The translations under genes and the position numbers were made by a program. From the NCBI GenBank assembly GCA_965248255.1, contig CBDFIW010000004.1, forward strand, positions 2,108,001-2,172,000: 64,000 bases of DNA. The letters are read 5' to 3'. Shown one piece after another: positions 26,693 to 35,641 of the stretch (positions are counted from its first letter, which is position 1; every line of letters starts with the position of its first letter). Below the pieces are notes generated by a model, which worked only from the letters and a program-made list of their open reading frames with translations, ran no database searches and was not told the origin of the DNA. This DNA is from JAKZVK01 sp965248255. GTDB lineage: Bacteria; Acidobacteriota; Terriglobia; Bryobacterales; UBA6623.

Positions 26693-26846
26693 GACCCTGA
26701 CTATTGCATCTCCCCGTAGGTCTTCACAACCACGTAGCCAAGCTGGAAGTGCTCGGCCGCCTGACGCGGAGGAGCCGGAAACGAAATGGGAATCCGAGTC
26801 GGGAGTGGTTTCCGTGTTTCGGGCCGGCAGGTTTTGGCCTTTCGGC

Positions 26847-27697
26847 TTAGCCGACGGCCCCTCGCTTTGGTCTCGAAGCCGCGGGTGCCGAACTTTGCGA
26901 GCCATCGGCTCGTGAGACGACCGCGCCAAAGATCTTGGTATTGAGAACGCGCGGCTGGAGCCGCGTAGAGAAGGCGATGAGCTTGTGGACCAAGCCCGGC
27001 GTCACAACACGCTTCTTCCCCAGGCTCGCCAGTGCAACCTCGACCACGTTTTTGGCTCCAGAGACATCATCCTGCCAAAGGAAGACAGCTTGATTAGCCC
27101 GGTACGAATGAACGCCGGTGCCACGGCCAGAACATCCACGCCGTCGCGCTTCAGCTCCTCCGCCAAACCTTCAGCGAACAACAAGTTGTGACCCTTGGTC
27201 GCAGCGTAGTTGCTCCACGACGCGACTCCCGTCAAGCCAACGATGGAAGCAAGGAAAATGATGCCCCCGCCCCCGCGGCGCTGCATGAGCCTGCCGTAGT
27301 GGTAGGTCAGGATCAGCGGCGCACGGGAGTTGAGATGGAACACTCCCAGCTCGGATTCCAGTTCGTTGGCGAGGAAGTTGGCCGTGAGGCCGCGGCCGGC
27401 GTTGTTGACGAGCAGATTGATTTCCAGGCCCTCCGTCGCCTCCGTGATGCGCGGCAGAAAGTCGTCTCGCGAGAGGTCCGCGGAGACAACCCGGGCCTTG
27501 ATGGAAGCCGTCCGCTCCAACTCCTCCGCCAGGGCGCTCAGGCGACCTTCACGCCGAGCAACGAGAACCAGGTTGACGCCTTCCGCCGCCAGGCGCTTCG
27601 CGAACGCCGAGCCAAGACCGGAGGAAGCGCCGGTGATCAGCGCCCAGGGTCCGTACTTCTCTTTGAACTTGGTCATCACGTTGAACTTGGTCATCAC
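26847..27697 (-). CDS. Short-chain dehydrogenase/reductase, frameshifted near the 3' end
   Basis: The main frame (27697-27002) has the SDR cofactor motif ITGASSGLGSAF, LLVNNAGRGL and the catalytic Ser/Tyr/Lys in GLTGVASWSNYAATKGHNLL (Y-A-A-T-K). At the A5 run (27049-27053 on the plus strand) the expected LEPKNVVEVALASLGKKRVV continues only in another frame, to 26847, so one A is missing. The GTG/ATG start overlaps the NmrA stop, and an exact 18-base tandem duplication covers the start. Substrate is unknown. The gene is third in a MarR-NmrA-SDR operon. Confidence 0.8.
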
Positions 27698-27698
27698 G
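27663..27698 (-). repeat. Exact 18-bp tandem duplication over the SDR start codon
   Basis: The unit at 27663-27680 is repeated exactly at 27681-27698. It encodes GTG ATG ACC AAG TTC AA, so both copies offer an in-frame start. The strong GGGAGGTGG ribosome binding site lies only before the first copy. Confidence 0.9.
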
Positions 27699-28614
27699 CC
27701 ACCTCCCGCACTTCTGCCGTGAACTTCGCCCTGTGAGTTCGAATGAAATCCTGTAGAGACTGTGGCGCTTGCCCGCCGATCGTCTCGACCACGTCGGTTT
27801 CGGCGCTGAAGACGCCGTCTTGATGGTCTTTGGCCACGGCGGCCAGGTGGTTTGCGAGGAACTCAGGGAACTCGGCCTTCCCGCTCAGGGCTTGGCGCCA
27901 CTGCTCGATCGGGAGGTTCACATAGGCGATGGGCTTGCCCAACTCTGCCGAGAAGATCTCCGCCATCTCGGCGACTTTCATGTTCCTTGGACCGGTGACC
28001 ACATAGCGTTTGCCGCCGTGAGGCTTTGGATCTTCCAGGATGCCCACAACCACGCGGGCAATGTCTTCGGCCGCCACGGGTGCGTGCCGGCCTTCACCAA
28101 AGGGCAGATACATCTTGCCTTCGGCCGCGATGCTCTGACCGGTGAAGAGATAGAGGTCCTCCGCGAAGAAGGTCGGATTGACGTGCGAGGCGCCGATGCC
28201 GGCCCAGTCGAGGATGCGCTCCGCGAGCCAATGGTGCCGGGTGAGGGGACTTGGCGCATGCTCCCTCGCGGTGATCTGTGACATATTGACGACCCCCTCG
28301 ACGCCTGCATCGCGAGCAGCAACGGCCACGTTCGTCGTCGCTTCCAACAACCGATCGAAGGGCGGGTAGCAGAAATAGACGCGCCTAACGCCTTTCATGG
28401 CGGCGCGGACTGAGCCGAGATCGAGCAAGTCGCCTTGAACGACCTCAGCGCCCAGAGCCTCCAGCCGTTCCGACCGCTGGTCGTGTCGGTGCACGAGGGC
28501 GCGCACGGGGTATCCGCGTTCGAGTAGCTGTTCGACGACGGGCCTACCCGTCTTGCCGGTGGATCCCGTGACAAGGATCAATGGCTTGCTTACGGGTTCT
28601 TGCTTTCTGGACAT
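27694..28614 (-). CDS. NmrA-like NAD(P)-binding protein
   Basis: The protein is 306 residues. The Rossmann motif LVTGSTGKTGRPVVEQLLER is near residue 14, followed by ALGAEVVQGDLLDLGSVRAA. FAEDLYLFTGQS and AAEDIARVVV place it with atypical SDRs of the NmrA/TMR type. These proteins sense NAD(P) state or reduce quinones and carbonyls. The start follows AAGGGGAGAATC. The stop codon overlaps the SDR start. An operator-like palindrome lies in the gap before it, so MarR control is likely. Confidence 0.85.
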   Translation of the reverse strand: MSRKQEPVSKPLILVTGSTGKTGRPVVEQLLERGYPVRALVHRHDQRSERLEALGAEVVQGDLLDLGSVRAAMKGVRRVYFCYPPFDRLLEATTNVAVAARDAGVEGVVNMSQITAREHAPSPLTRHHWLAERILDWAGIGASHVNPTFFAEDLYLFTGQSIAAEGKMYLPFGEGRHAPVAAEDIARVVVGILEDPKPHGGKRYVVTGPRNMKVAEMAEIFSAELGKPIAYVNLPIEQWRQALSGKAEFPEFLANHLAAVAKDHQDGVFSAETDVVETIGGQAPQSLQDFIRTHRAKFTAEVREVA

Positions 28615-28641
28615 GAATGATTCTCCCCTTGTTCTCTTTGT

Positions 28642-28653
28642 GTGTAGTTACAC
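28642..28653. promoter_or_regulatory. Candidate MarR operator
   Basis: GTGTA-GT-TACAC is a perfect inverted repeat with a two-base centre, about 28 bases before the NmrA start and just after the MarR gene. A related TATATACAC phrase lies 12-20 bases before the MarR ATG. Both fit the short AT-centred palindromes used by MarR proteins. Binding is inferred. Confidence 0.45.
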
Positions 28654-28674
28654 CTATTTATGCAAAATAAAGCT

Positions 28675-29130
28675 CTACGCCGCGCCCTTGGCAACCGAGA
28701 CCGCCGAGGAAAGGTCGTCGAGCAAGCTCTGAAACCCTCCCCGGCCGAGGCCTTCGACAACCTTCTTCTGAATCCGCCGCCATCGGGGCAAAGCCTCCGC
28801 CAGCAGGCGTCGACCTTCGGCCGTCAACTTGACGGCGCGAGTTCGGCGATCCTTGCCGGGCTGGACTCTTACCCAACCCCGTTTCTCCAGGGGCCCGAGG
28901 TCCCGGCTCAAGGTCGTGCGATCCATGACAAGCCGATCCGCCAGATGGCTGATGTTGATCGGACCCCGGTGGGCAACATGGGCCAGGATCGTAAACTGCG
29001 TCGCTCGAAGTCCCAGCGGCTGGAAAGCCCCATCGAACAACTGCGTCACGGCCCGCGCCGACTTGCGCAGATTGAAGCACGCACACTGCCCGCATCCGCT
29101 CAGATCCAGTGGCTTGCTGCCGGCTGTCAT
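28675..29130 (-). CDS. MarR-family transcriptional regulator with N-terminal cysteine cluster
   Basis: The protein is 151 residues with a winged helix-turn-helix. The recognition region is NISHLADRLVMDRTTLSRDL and the wing is VRVQPGKDRRTRAVKLT. The N-terminus has LSGCGQCACFNLRKSAR, a C-x2-C-x-C cluster that could sense oxidants or electrophiles. It is followed on the same strand by the NmrA and SDR genes. Auto-regulation and control of the two oxidoreductases are likely. Confidence 0.85.
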   Translation of the reverse strand: MTAGSKPLDLSGCGQCACFNLRKSARAVTQLFDGAFQPLGLRATQFTILAHVAHRGPINISHLADRLVMDRTTLSRDLGPLEKRGWVRVQPGKDRRTRAVKLTAEGRRLLAEALPRWRRIQKKVVEGLGRGGFQSLLDDLSSAVSVAKGAA

Positions 29131-29280
29131 TAGATAGGAGTATATACACTTATATGATCCGTGTCAAGACTTTTTTCGCGATCCAGCGATGCACAGCTCG
29201 TTGCGTCGGCGACCACGGCGGCGATCGACTCCGTTGCGGGCCTCCGAAGTCGGCGATTATGCTGAGTCCGCCTATCACCG

Positions 29281-29299
29281 GCCCCCCGCGGGCGGGGGC
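29281..29299. repeat. GC-rich hairpin before the lectin gene
   Basis: GCCCCC (29281-29286) pairs with GGGGGC (29294-29299) around a seven-base loop. No U-run follows, so it is not a clear terminator. It lies 27 bases before the lectin start codon. Confidence 0.4.
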
Positions 29300-29325
29300 A
29301 CAAGAAAACCGGAGGCGAGGCCTAC

Positions 29326-30613
29326 ATGCGCCGGCCTCTTTTGATTGCTGTTGCCGTTGCGACGTTTGGTTACCCACCGCACGCGGCCTCGGGCCAGGAA
29401 CTGTCCGCGTCGGGCTCGGCCCACAATCCGTCCTACCCGAAACTTGGCAGAGTGCAAAGCGGCCCGGTTGTACCACGCATCGCCGCCGGACAGGACGGTC
29501 GATGGTCGACCGAGTTCCAGATCTTCGGTCTTGAGATCTTTGAGGTGGACTTCACCATGGGATTCTTTGACGATCGTGGAACCCCCATGCCCGTCTCGGT
29601 GTCGGACTCGGCGGGATTCTCCCTCGGCGAAGTAACGCAACTCGCGGGATCGGTTGAGCCCGGGAGCATAGTGACATTCACGGCGAATCGCGAACAAAGC
29701 GAGATTTTCGGATCTACCCTGAGGAGTGGATCTGCTGTCGTTGAACCTTCCGTCGCCACCGCAGATCTGGGCATCACGGCGATCATTACCTTCTATGAGG
29801 ATGGAGTTCCGCAGTTTCGTACCTCCGCTCTGGGGCTTCAGCGCCTTCAGAAACATATCAGGCTGCCGTTTACCAATAGCCGGGGCTTCTGTTCCGGTGT
29901 GGGCCTGAGAAGCGACGCGGACCAGGACCTCGCTCTTATTGCGATGGATAGGGATGGTTCGGAAATCTGTCGTGAGCCTCTGAGCCTGCAGCAGGGGGAT
30001 CACGTTGCGTTTCTCGTCAATCTGTCGATTCCGTGCACGGACGGCAGGGACGGAATCCTCGACATCATCGCCGACGCCGCGGGCCTGACGGCCATTGGGC
30101 TCTCCTTCGACCCCAACAATCGAATGTGGACCCAAGTTCCCTACAGCGTCGATCCGGGCTACGTCCGAAACCGAGCCAACCCGGCCAAGTGCATTCATAA
30201 GGCGCGCGAAGACTTTGACAACGGCAACCCCTTGCACCTGTGGGATTGTGACGCCACGGGCCCGATGATTGAGGGAAACAAGACCTGGATGTACGAGCCC
30301 GCCACGGGCTACATACGAAACAAAGTGAACCCGGATACGTGCATTCACAGGGCGCGCGACGACTTTGTCAACGGCAATCCGGTTCATCTCTGGGATTGCA
30401 ATGACCCCGCTCCGGTGGCGCAGATCGACAGGACGTGGATCTACGAACCCCGCACTGGGTATGTTCGAAACGCGACCAAATCCCGCCAAGTGCATTCAGA
30501 AGCAGCGGGACGACTTTGAAAACGGGAACCCTCTGGAACTCTGGGATTGCAGTGACGGCCTGGAGGGCAACCAGGCCTGGGACCTACCGATCATTACTAG
30601 TCCTGGTCCTTAG
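29326..30613 (+). CDS. Secreted protein with three ricin-B-like lectin repeats, frameshifted
   Basis: A signal peptide (RRPLLIAVAVATFG to AASGQ) begins the protein, with GGAGGCGAGG before the ATG. Residues 30-275 are beta-rich and unassigned. Three repeats of about 50 residues follow: each has GYVRN-x3-NPAKCIHK, an RxDFxNGNPLHLWDC core and an NKTWMY or DRTWIY end, like the QxW repeats of ricin-type trefoils. In the third repeat one extra A near 30478-30480 shifts the frame; removing it continues the repeat to 30613. Total length would be about 428 residues. It probably binds glycans outside the cell. Confidence 0.72.
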
Positions 30614-31030
30614 AGCCGAGCGAAGTTGAGTGTGTTGCTCGCCCGAGCAGAGGGAGCAGCAGACGGACCGATTCGTGATCGACTCCTGGGTCCGGCACGC
30701 CATGACAGGGGTTGCGGCGAGCCCCGTAGGGCCAGCGGCCGGCCCGCACAAGCCGACGAGCCAGGTGACCGCTGGGATTAAGAATAGGAAACGGCCTCCG
30801 GTTTCCCAGTCCGGCTTTCGGTTTTTGAGATTGGCAGCCTTCTGTGTGTGCCACCGTTCCATCACCCTTCCAGGGTTCCTGCCTGTGTGGGCTTAGACCT
30901 AGGGTTTTCGCCGCACATGGCTGCACCCTAGGCTAACGTCCGGTCGCTGCTGCGCGGCTAAAACCAAAACCGGAAACCAAAACCGGAAAATCGGGACAGC
31001 CTCTGGAGTGAATGGAGTGAACCCCCAGAA
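30614..31030. other. Gene-free region with inverted and tandem repeats
   Basis: An 8-bp inverted repeat CCTAGGGT (30898-30905) / ACCCTAGG (30925-30932) and an exact tandem repeat of AAACCAAAACCGG (30961-30986) lie here, just left of the IS3 element. No gene is supported. Confidence 0.45.
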
Positions 31031-31080
31031 TGAGACAGTGAAAATAGGGACACTTTTCAGCGAATGGAAAGGAGTCTGCG

Positions 31081-31323
31081 ATGGAGAGTCTCAAGGGGCG
31101 CAAGCCGCGGGAGGTTTCCGTGGCGTTCAAGGAGGCGGCGGCACGGCGGTTGCTGGGCAAACAAGCCGTCGAGTTGGATTTTTTCGAACGAGCCTTCCGC
31201 GCTGTGAACCTCGCGATCCCAGGCCGCGACGCGTCTGGCGCGAGCGGATCTACCGCCTCATCGACCAGATCCACGCCGAAGGCCGCCTCAGCGTCGTCGC
31301 AGGATGCGAGCTCGGACGAGTGA
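31081..31323 (+). pseudogene. IS3-family orfA with internal deletion
   Basis: The frame reads MESLKGRKPREVSVAFKEAA, then RRLLGKQAVELDFFERAFR. In full-length orfA proteins about 60-80 residues, including most of the helix-turn-helix, lie between the FKxEAxRRLL and GKQAVELDFF parts. That segment is missing. A T6 run at 31179-31184 in GGATTTTTTCG is where the -1 shift into orfB would take place. Residues after the run are not functional. Confidence 0.75.
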
Positions 31324-32147
31324 GCCGGGCGGGCTTCTACCGTCGACTCGAGCAACGGAGGCCGCGGGAAGCCAACGTCGAACTCCGAGACCGGCTGCAA
31401 CGAATCGCGCTGGCGCATCGCCGCTACGGCTACCGGCGGGTGACAGCGGAGTGGCGGCGCCAAGGCTGGGTGGTGAATCACAAGAAGGTGTTGCGGCTAC
31501 TGCGCGAGGACAACCTGCTGGCGGTGAAGAAACGGCGTTTCGTGCTGACGACAGAGACGTCGCCCTTCCTGCCCGTGTTTCCGAACTTGGCACAGCGCCT
31601 GCAGGTCGATGGTTTGGATCAGCTGTGGGTGGCCGACATCACCTACATCCGGTTACGAGAGACGTTTGTGTATCTGGCGGTGGTGCTGGACGCGTTCTCG
31701 CGGCGGGCGATCGGCTGGGAGTTGGGCGAGACGCTGGGGGCGGAGTTGGCGCTGGCGGCGCTGCGGCAGGCGCTCGCCACGCGGCACGCCGGTCCTGGCC
31801 TGGTGCATCATTCCGATCAAGGGGTACAGTACGCTTCGAGAGCCTATGTGGAACTGCTGGAGAGTCACGGCGTGCTGCTGTCGATGAGCCGCCGCGGCAA
31901 TCCCTATGACAATGCGCGGGCCGAGAGCTTCATGAAAACTCTCAAGACCGAGGAGGTGGCGCTGTATCGTTATCGCGACCTGGCCCAGGCACGCGCCTCG
32001 ATCGGACATTTTCTCGAACAGATTTACAATCGGCGACGGCTGCATTCGGCGCTGGGGTATGTGTCGCCGGTGGAATTTGAGGCCGGCTTGGCATCGACCG
32101 AGCAGCGTGAGGAGGGGAGGGTTCGGTATGGGTTTTCTCAGGCATGA
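31182..32147 (+). CDS. IS3-family transposase catalytic subunit (orfB)
   Basis: The frame, read from the T6 slippery run, has the IS3 family order: RERIYRLIDQIHAEGRLSV, RRYGYRRVTAEWRRQGW, and then the rve integrase core. The DDE residues are D in LWVADITYIRL, D in VHHSDQGVQYAS and E in NARAESFMKTLKTEE. The end LHSALGYVSPVEFEA is the usual C-terminus. OrfB alone lacks the DNA-binding part; with orfA deleted the element is probably immobile unless helped in trans. Confidence 0.88.
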   Translation, partial: FRTSLPRCEPRDPRPRRVWRERIYRLIDQIHAEGRLSVVAGCELGRVSRAGFYRRLEQRRPREANVELRDRLQRIALAHRRYGYRRVTAEWRRQGWVVNHKKVLRLLREDNLLAVKKRRFVLTTETSPFLPVFPNLAQRLQVDGLDQLWVADITYIRLRETFVYLAVVLDAFSRRAIGWELGETLGAELALAALRQALATRHAGPGLVHHSDQGVQYASRAYVELLESHGVLLSMSRRGNPYDNARAESFMKTLKTEEVALYRYRDLAQARASIGHFLEQIYNRRRLHSALGYVSPVEFEAGLASTEQREEGRVRYGFSQA

Positions 32148-32363
32148 GGAAATCTATCGATCCGATGGGGAGGCCCGAAGCGGTGAATGGGCCGCTCCGG
32201 GCGCTCATCGTTTCGATCAGTTTCCGACCGGGTATTCCTTGGCGGGTTGCTCCCCAGCAGAGCCCGCCTCCGCTTCCCCGGCCAGCTACAGTATCAGAGA
32301 GAAGAATGGAGTTGGAAACCTTTTTCCAGCGAACGGTAACCTGTCCCTATTTCTGCTGTCTCA

Positions 32364-32544
32364 CGCGAAGGGTGCACCCCACGTTGGAAAAGCCCCAAAG
32401 GGCACGGTTCCCACGCTTTGTTTTCGCTGGCGGGTAGCTAGCAGTCCGATCCAGTCGACATCTGAACAACGTGTCAAGTCTTGAAGCCCATGAGCTCCGA
32501 CTCGTCGGTTTGAAGTCGAGGACCTCGCTAGTAGACTGTCTCGC
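32364..32544. other. Intergenic region
   Basis: About 180 bases right of the IS3 end. No gene, promoter or strong hairpin was recognised. Confidence 0.3.
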
Positions 32545-34881
32545 CTAACGGGCGCTCGGTTGTGGGCTAAACAGCCCCTGCAGTTCCGGATGCGCCACGA
32601 CAAGCTGCGGGTTCAGCCGCAACGCCTCTCTAAAATGATCGACAGCCTCTTCAGCCTCTTCGATCGCAAGTAGTGCCACGCCGAGGTTGTAGTAAACCTC
32701 CGCGGACTCGGGCTTGAGCCGAAGCGCATGACGGAAGTGGTGGATCGCCTGGGCGGTCTTGCGTTGGGAGAAGTAGGCGCCAGCGAGATTGTAGTGGGCT
32801 TCGGCGTGATCGGGATCGAGTTGAAGCGCCAGGCTGTAATGGTCGATCGCTTTGTCGTCAAGGCTCTGAGAGGCGAGCGCCAGCCCTAAGTTGGCCTGCG
32901 CGTCCGCATAGCGCGGCTTGAGCCGCAGAGCTTCGCGAAAGTGCACGATCGATTCATCGACATGGCCCTGCGCGAACCGCTCGGCGCCCAAGTTGACATG
33001 GGCTTCGGTGTGAGAAGGATTGATGCGCAGCGCCTGTTCGTAATGCTCAATCGCCTTGTCGGGTTGGTCCAATGAAGCCCAGGCGAGCCCCAGGTTGGCA
33101 TGGGCGTCAGCGCCGTTTGGGTCCGCCTCGAGGGCCCGCCGCAGGTGCGGGATCGCCTCCTCGGGCCGACCCTGGCTTGCCAGCTCGATCCCTAACAGGG
33201 TTCGCGCGTCCACACTGCCGGGTGCGATTTCGAGAGCCTTCTGGAAGTGCCGCTCTGCCTTGACCGGCGCTCCCGCGACCGACTCGATTTGGCCCAAGAG
33301 GGAGTAGGTTTCCGAGTCTTCTCCGAGAGCCTCGAGCGCCTGCATGGCTAACCGCTTGGCCTCCTGGAGCTGTCCCGTCCAGGAGAGCACCCTCGCCAGA
33401 TTGTGCAGGGCCTCGCCCTGGGCCCGAGTGTCGATGCGGCTCTCTGCCTTCTGCGACACGGATGTGATGGCGTCGTCGTTCCAACCTTGGGCGAGCCTGA
33501 GGATGCCTTCCCGCTCCATCGTTTCGATAATCTGCAACGCCAGGGATCGGTAGCCGGCCAGCGTCGGATGAACGTGGTCGAGGAAGGACTCCGAGCCGGG
33601 GATTCCGTTTGGGGCTTGGCTCTCGACCGATGCCGCGAAGTCGATCAGCGGGACTCCTTGCTCGGCGGCGACATCCGCCACGACCCGCTTCAACTCGCTG
33701 GGGGCCCGCAGCGGACAGATGTCTTCGTCCACCGAGCGCTGGAACGCGGCCTTCGCGTCTTCCCACCGTTCCAACTCGTAAAGCGCCAGCCCTCGCTGAT
33801 AGTGGAGATCGGCGTAGCGATCGTCGATGGACGCGGCTTCATCGAACAGTGCAAGGGCTTCTTTCGGCCGCCCTGCGCTTAGTTCCTCTGCCGCTCGCCG
33901 ATAGAGTTCGTCAAAGCGTTTCGCGTCACCCGGGCTCACGCCGGCCGTGTGCTCGCTCTTGAAGGGCGAGCAGTCCTTCAGGTTCGACGCCGGGACAACC
34001 AGCAGCACTTCCGCGCCCTCCGACCGCGCTCGGACGACCATGCGGTGGAGGTTGAACCGGAAGTGCTCGACGACTTGCCCGCGCCATTCGTCATCGCGGG
34101 TGTATTCGCTCGGTCCGACGCTGTGCGCCAGCACGGTATCGACCTCGCCCGGCAGCACCGCTTTGCCGGCGGGGCGCCCGGCAGCCGGAACTCCCGCGGC
34201 GCGCTGGGCCGCGGCCCAGATGCGCGTTCGGCTAAGCAACCCGGCAGCCTCGGTGAGCACCGGCGGGGTCTCGACGAGATTGTGGTAGGTACGCCGCTCG
34301 AGGAATTCGTTGTGTCCCGAGTAGATGATGAACAGGTCGGGCTCGTAGCGGATCAACTCATCCATCACCACCGCCAGGCGATAGCTCGCGTAGCTCACGC
34401 CGCCGGCGTTGATGACTTCCCACTCCCGGCCCGGGTCGGCCGCGGGCAGGAACTCGCGCAGCCATCCGCTGAACGAACCTCGATCATCGTAGGGCCGTCC
34501 ATAGGTGGTTGATCCCCCCAAGCTGAAGATGCGGTAGGTCCCGGCGGCCTTGGTCTTCATGAACTGCTGCGCATTGAACCAACGCTTCTTGTTCGGGGCC
34601 GTGACCATCCAGGGCCGTCCGTCGGCGTCGGCCGGCTCAACGAAAAGCGGGATGCTGGCGGCAAAGCCCACATACGGGTCGCCATCACGCACCATGGGGT
34701 GCATGCCGACCATGGCCAGGAGCACTTCCAGCGCCCCGAAAAAACCGCCGACCGTGAGCACGGCGAACAGCGCCTTCTTGCGGCCTGAAAGTTTCCCTTG
34801 GCCAGACGCTGCCGCGGCTGCCGGGCCTGAGGAATCGTTAGGCTTGGCTGGTTGTATCACGACGGCTTCCGTGCCGCGCAC
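32545..34881 (-). CDS. Membrane-anchored SGNH-hydrolase-like protein with C-terminal TPR array
   Basis: The protein is 778 residues from a GTG. One membrane helix lies near residues 36-60. The SGNH part has FSLGGSTTYGRPYD near residue 120, YSGHNEFLERR and the late DHVHPTLAGY block. A first pair of TPR-like helices is inserted near residues 340-400. From about residue 500 to 770 six or more TPR units occur, each with an AHxNLGLAxxxxxxxDxAIxHY-type pattern. Such proteins are common in soil bacteria with many secreted proteins; TPRs would recruit partners. The VOC gene lies 18 bases upstream on the same strand. Confidence 0.82.
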   Translation of the reverse strand: MRGTEAVVIQPAKPNDSSGPAAAAASGQGKLSGRKKALFAVLTVGGFFGALEVLLAMVGMHPMVRDGDPYVGFAASIPLFVEPADADGRPWMVTAPNKKRWFNAQQFMKTKAAGTYRIFSLGGSTTYGRPYDDRGSFSGWLREFLPAADPGREWEVINAGGVSYASYRLAVVMDELIRYEPDLFIIYSGHNEFLERRTYHNLVETPPVLTEAAGLLSRTRIWAAAQRAAGVPAAGRPAGKAVLPGEVDTVLAHSVGPSEYTRDDEWRGQVVEHFRFNLHRMVVRARSEGAEVLLVVPASNLKDCSPFKSEHTAGVSPGDAKRFDELYRRAAEELSAGRPKEALALFDEAASIDDRYADLHYQRGLALYELERWEDAKAAFQRSVDEDICPLRAPSELKRVVADVAAEQGVPLIDFAASVESQAPNGIPGSESFLDHVHPTLAGYRSLALQIIETMEREGILRLAQGWNDDAITSVSQKAESRIDTRAQGEALHNLARVLSWTGQLQEAKRLAMQALEALGEDSETYSLLGQIESVAGAPVKAERHFQKALEIAPGSVDARTLLGIELASQGRPEEAIPHLRRALEADPNGADAHANLGLAWASLDQPDKAIEHYEQALRINPSHTEAHVNLGAERFAQGHVDESIVHFREALRLKPRYADAQANLGLALASQSLDDKAIDHYSLALQLDPDHAEAHYNLAGAYFSQRKTAQAIHHFRHALRLKPESAEVYYNLGVALLAIEEAEEAVDHFREALRLNPQLVVAHPELQGLFSPQPSAR

Positions 34882-34899
34882 GTATAGACACCGACCTCC

Positions 34900-35559
34900 T
34901 CACCAGCAGAGCTTCAACGGCAGCCCGGGACCAAACTCCTGTGACTTGCCTGCTACCTCCCCATCAAAACCTATCTCCATCATGGGCGCCTCAGCCGCTA
35001 TGAATTCCACCACGCCCGTCCGTACTACCTTTTCCTGTTCCACTGCTACCCGCTCCATCGCCGGCCCTTTGACACGCAACGCCGTTATCTCCTGAAAGCC
35101 CGTCTCATGCTTTAGCGGTTGCTCACGCGCATCAGGCGTGCTGCCAAAAGGCACGTAGCAGAGCAGTGGTTCCGTTACTCGAAGACTGTTCGTGCCCAGG
35201 TAGATCGGGGCGGAAAAGTACAAAGGATGATACGCCCACGTCGAAAACGGCGGCCCTTGAGGCTCTGCAGGGCCAGGACGGAGACAGATGCCGAACGGCG
35301 AGGCCACCGTCCGCCGTTGCTGCCACCGCTGAAGCAGTCCAGTACGACGAACGCCTTCCGAGGCAGCCTCGGCTGCATCAGCTACATAGGCCAGTTCGAT
35401 CATGGCGTTGCCGAAGAAAAAGCGCCGGTTGGCAGTTCCCTGTCCAGGGTGCGTGTTGCGAGATCCTTCGGTCAGTCCGAACGCGATCAGCAGTTGGGCT
35501 TCTGGGGCGCCAACGTCGGTACAGATGAAGACGTGATCTAGCTCGTAGAGGACGGACAT
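34900..35559 (-). CDS. VOC-family (glyoxalase-like) protein
   Basis: The protein is 219 residues from the ATG at 35559 (MSVLYELDHVFICTD). It has the start and strand order of glyoxalase/bleomycin-resistance-type folds, with NRRFFFGNAMIELAYV in the second strand. Metal ligands are not certain. Such small enzymes are frequent in gene cassettes. The start lies 20 bases after an attC-like hairpin that separates it from the GNAT gene. Substrate is unknown. Confidence 0.65.
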   Translation of the reverse strand: MSVLYELDHVFICTDVGAPEAQLLIAFGLTEGSRNTHPGQGTANRRFFFGNAMIELAYVADAAEAASEGVRRTGLLQRWQQRRTVASPFGICLRPGPAEPQGPPFSTWAYHPLYFSAPIYLGTNSLRVTEPLLCYVPFGSTPDAREQPLKHETGFQEITALRVKGPAMERVAVEQEKVVRTGVVEFIAAEAPMMEIGFDGEVAGKSQEFGPGLPLKLCW

Positions 35560-35578
35560 CGCGGAGCTTCTTCGTGCC

Positions 35579-35641
35579 ACACAACGTGTTGCCGATCAGC
35601 GACCGGACGCAGGCCGGTCCGTCTGCATCGGCTGGTTAGGC
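35579..35641 (-). other. attC: attC-like recombination site between GNAT and VOC genes
   Basis: On the minus strand the site opens with GCCTAAC, which fits the RYYYAAC box and contains the GNAT stop TAA. It closes with GTTGTGT, which fits GTTRRRY only partly. Between them CCGATGCAG and its partner CTGATCGG pair with one unpaired G, followed by an imperfect GAC-GGAC / GTCC-GGTC stem. Length (63 bases), folding and position after a stop codon all fit an integron attC site. No integrase gene lies in the window. Confidence 0.45.

Larger units (their letters stand above)
31031..32363 (+). mobile_element. IS3-family insertion sequence, defective
   Basis: The left end TGAGACAGTGAAAATAGGGA and the inverted right end TGAGACAGCAGAAATAGGGA agree in 17 of 20 positions and start with TG, as in IS3-family elements. 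It holds orfA and orfB with the usual -1 arrangement. No 3-5 bp target duplication was found at the flanks, so the flanks may have been rearranged. orfA has an internal deletion. Confidence 0.82.

Noticed and set aside
31008..31180. The long plus-strand frame extending upstream of IS3 orfB
   Set aside because: It starts outside the element and is antisense-like before the slippery run; orfB is reached by -1 frameshift instead.
34830..34850. GTTAGGC box at about 34838 as an attC site
   Set aside because: It is inside the N-terminal codons of the TPR gene and no hairpin surrounds it.
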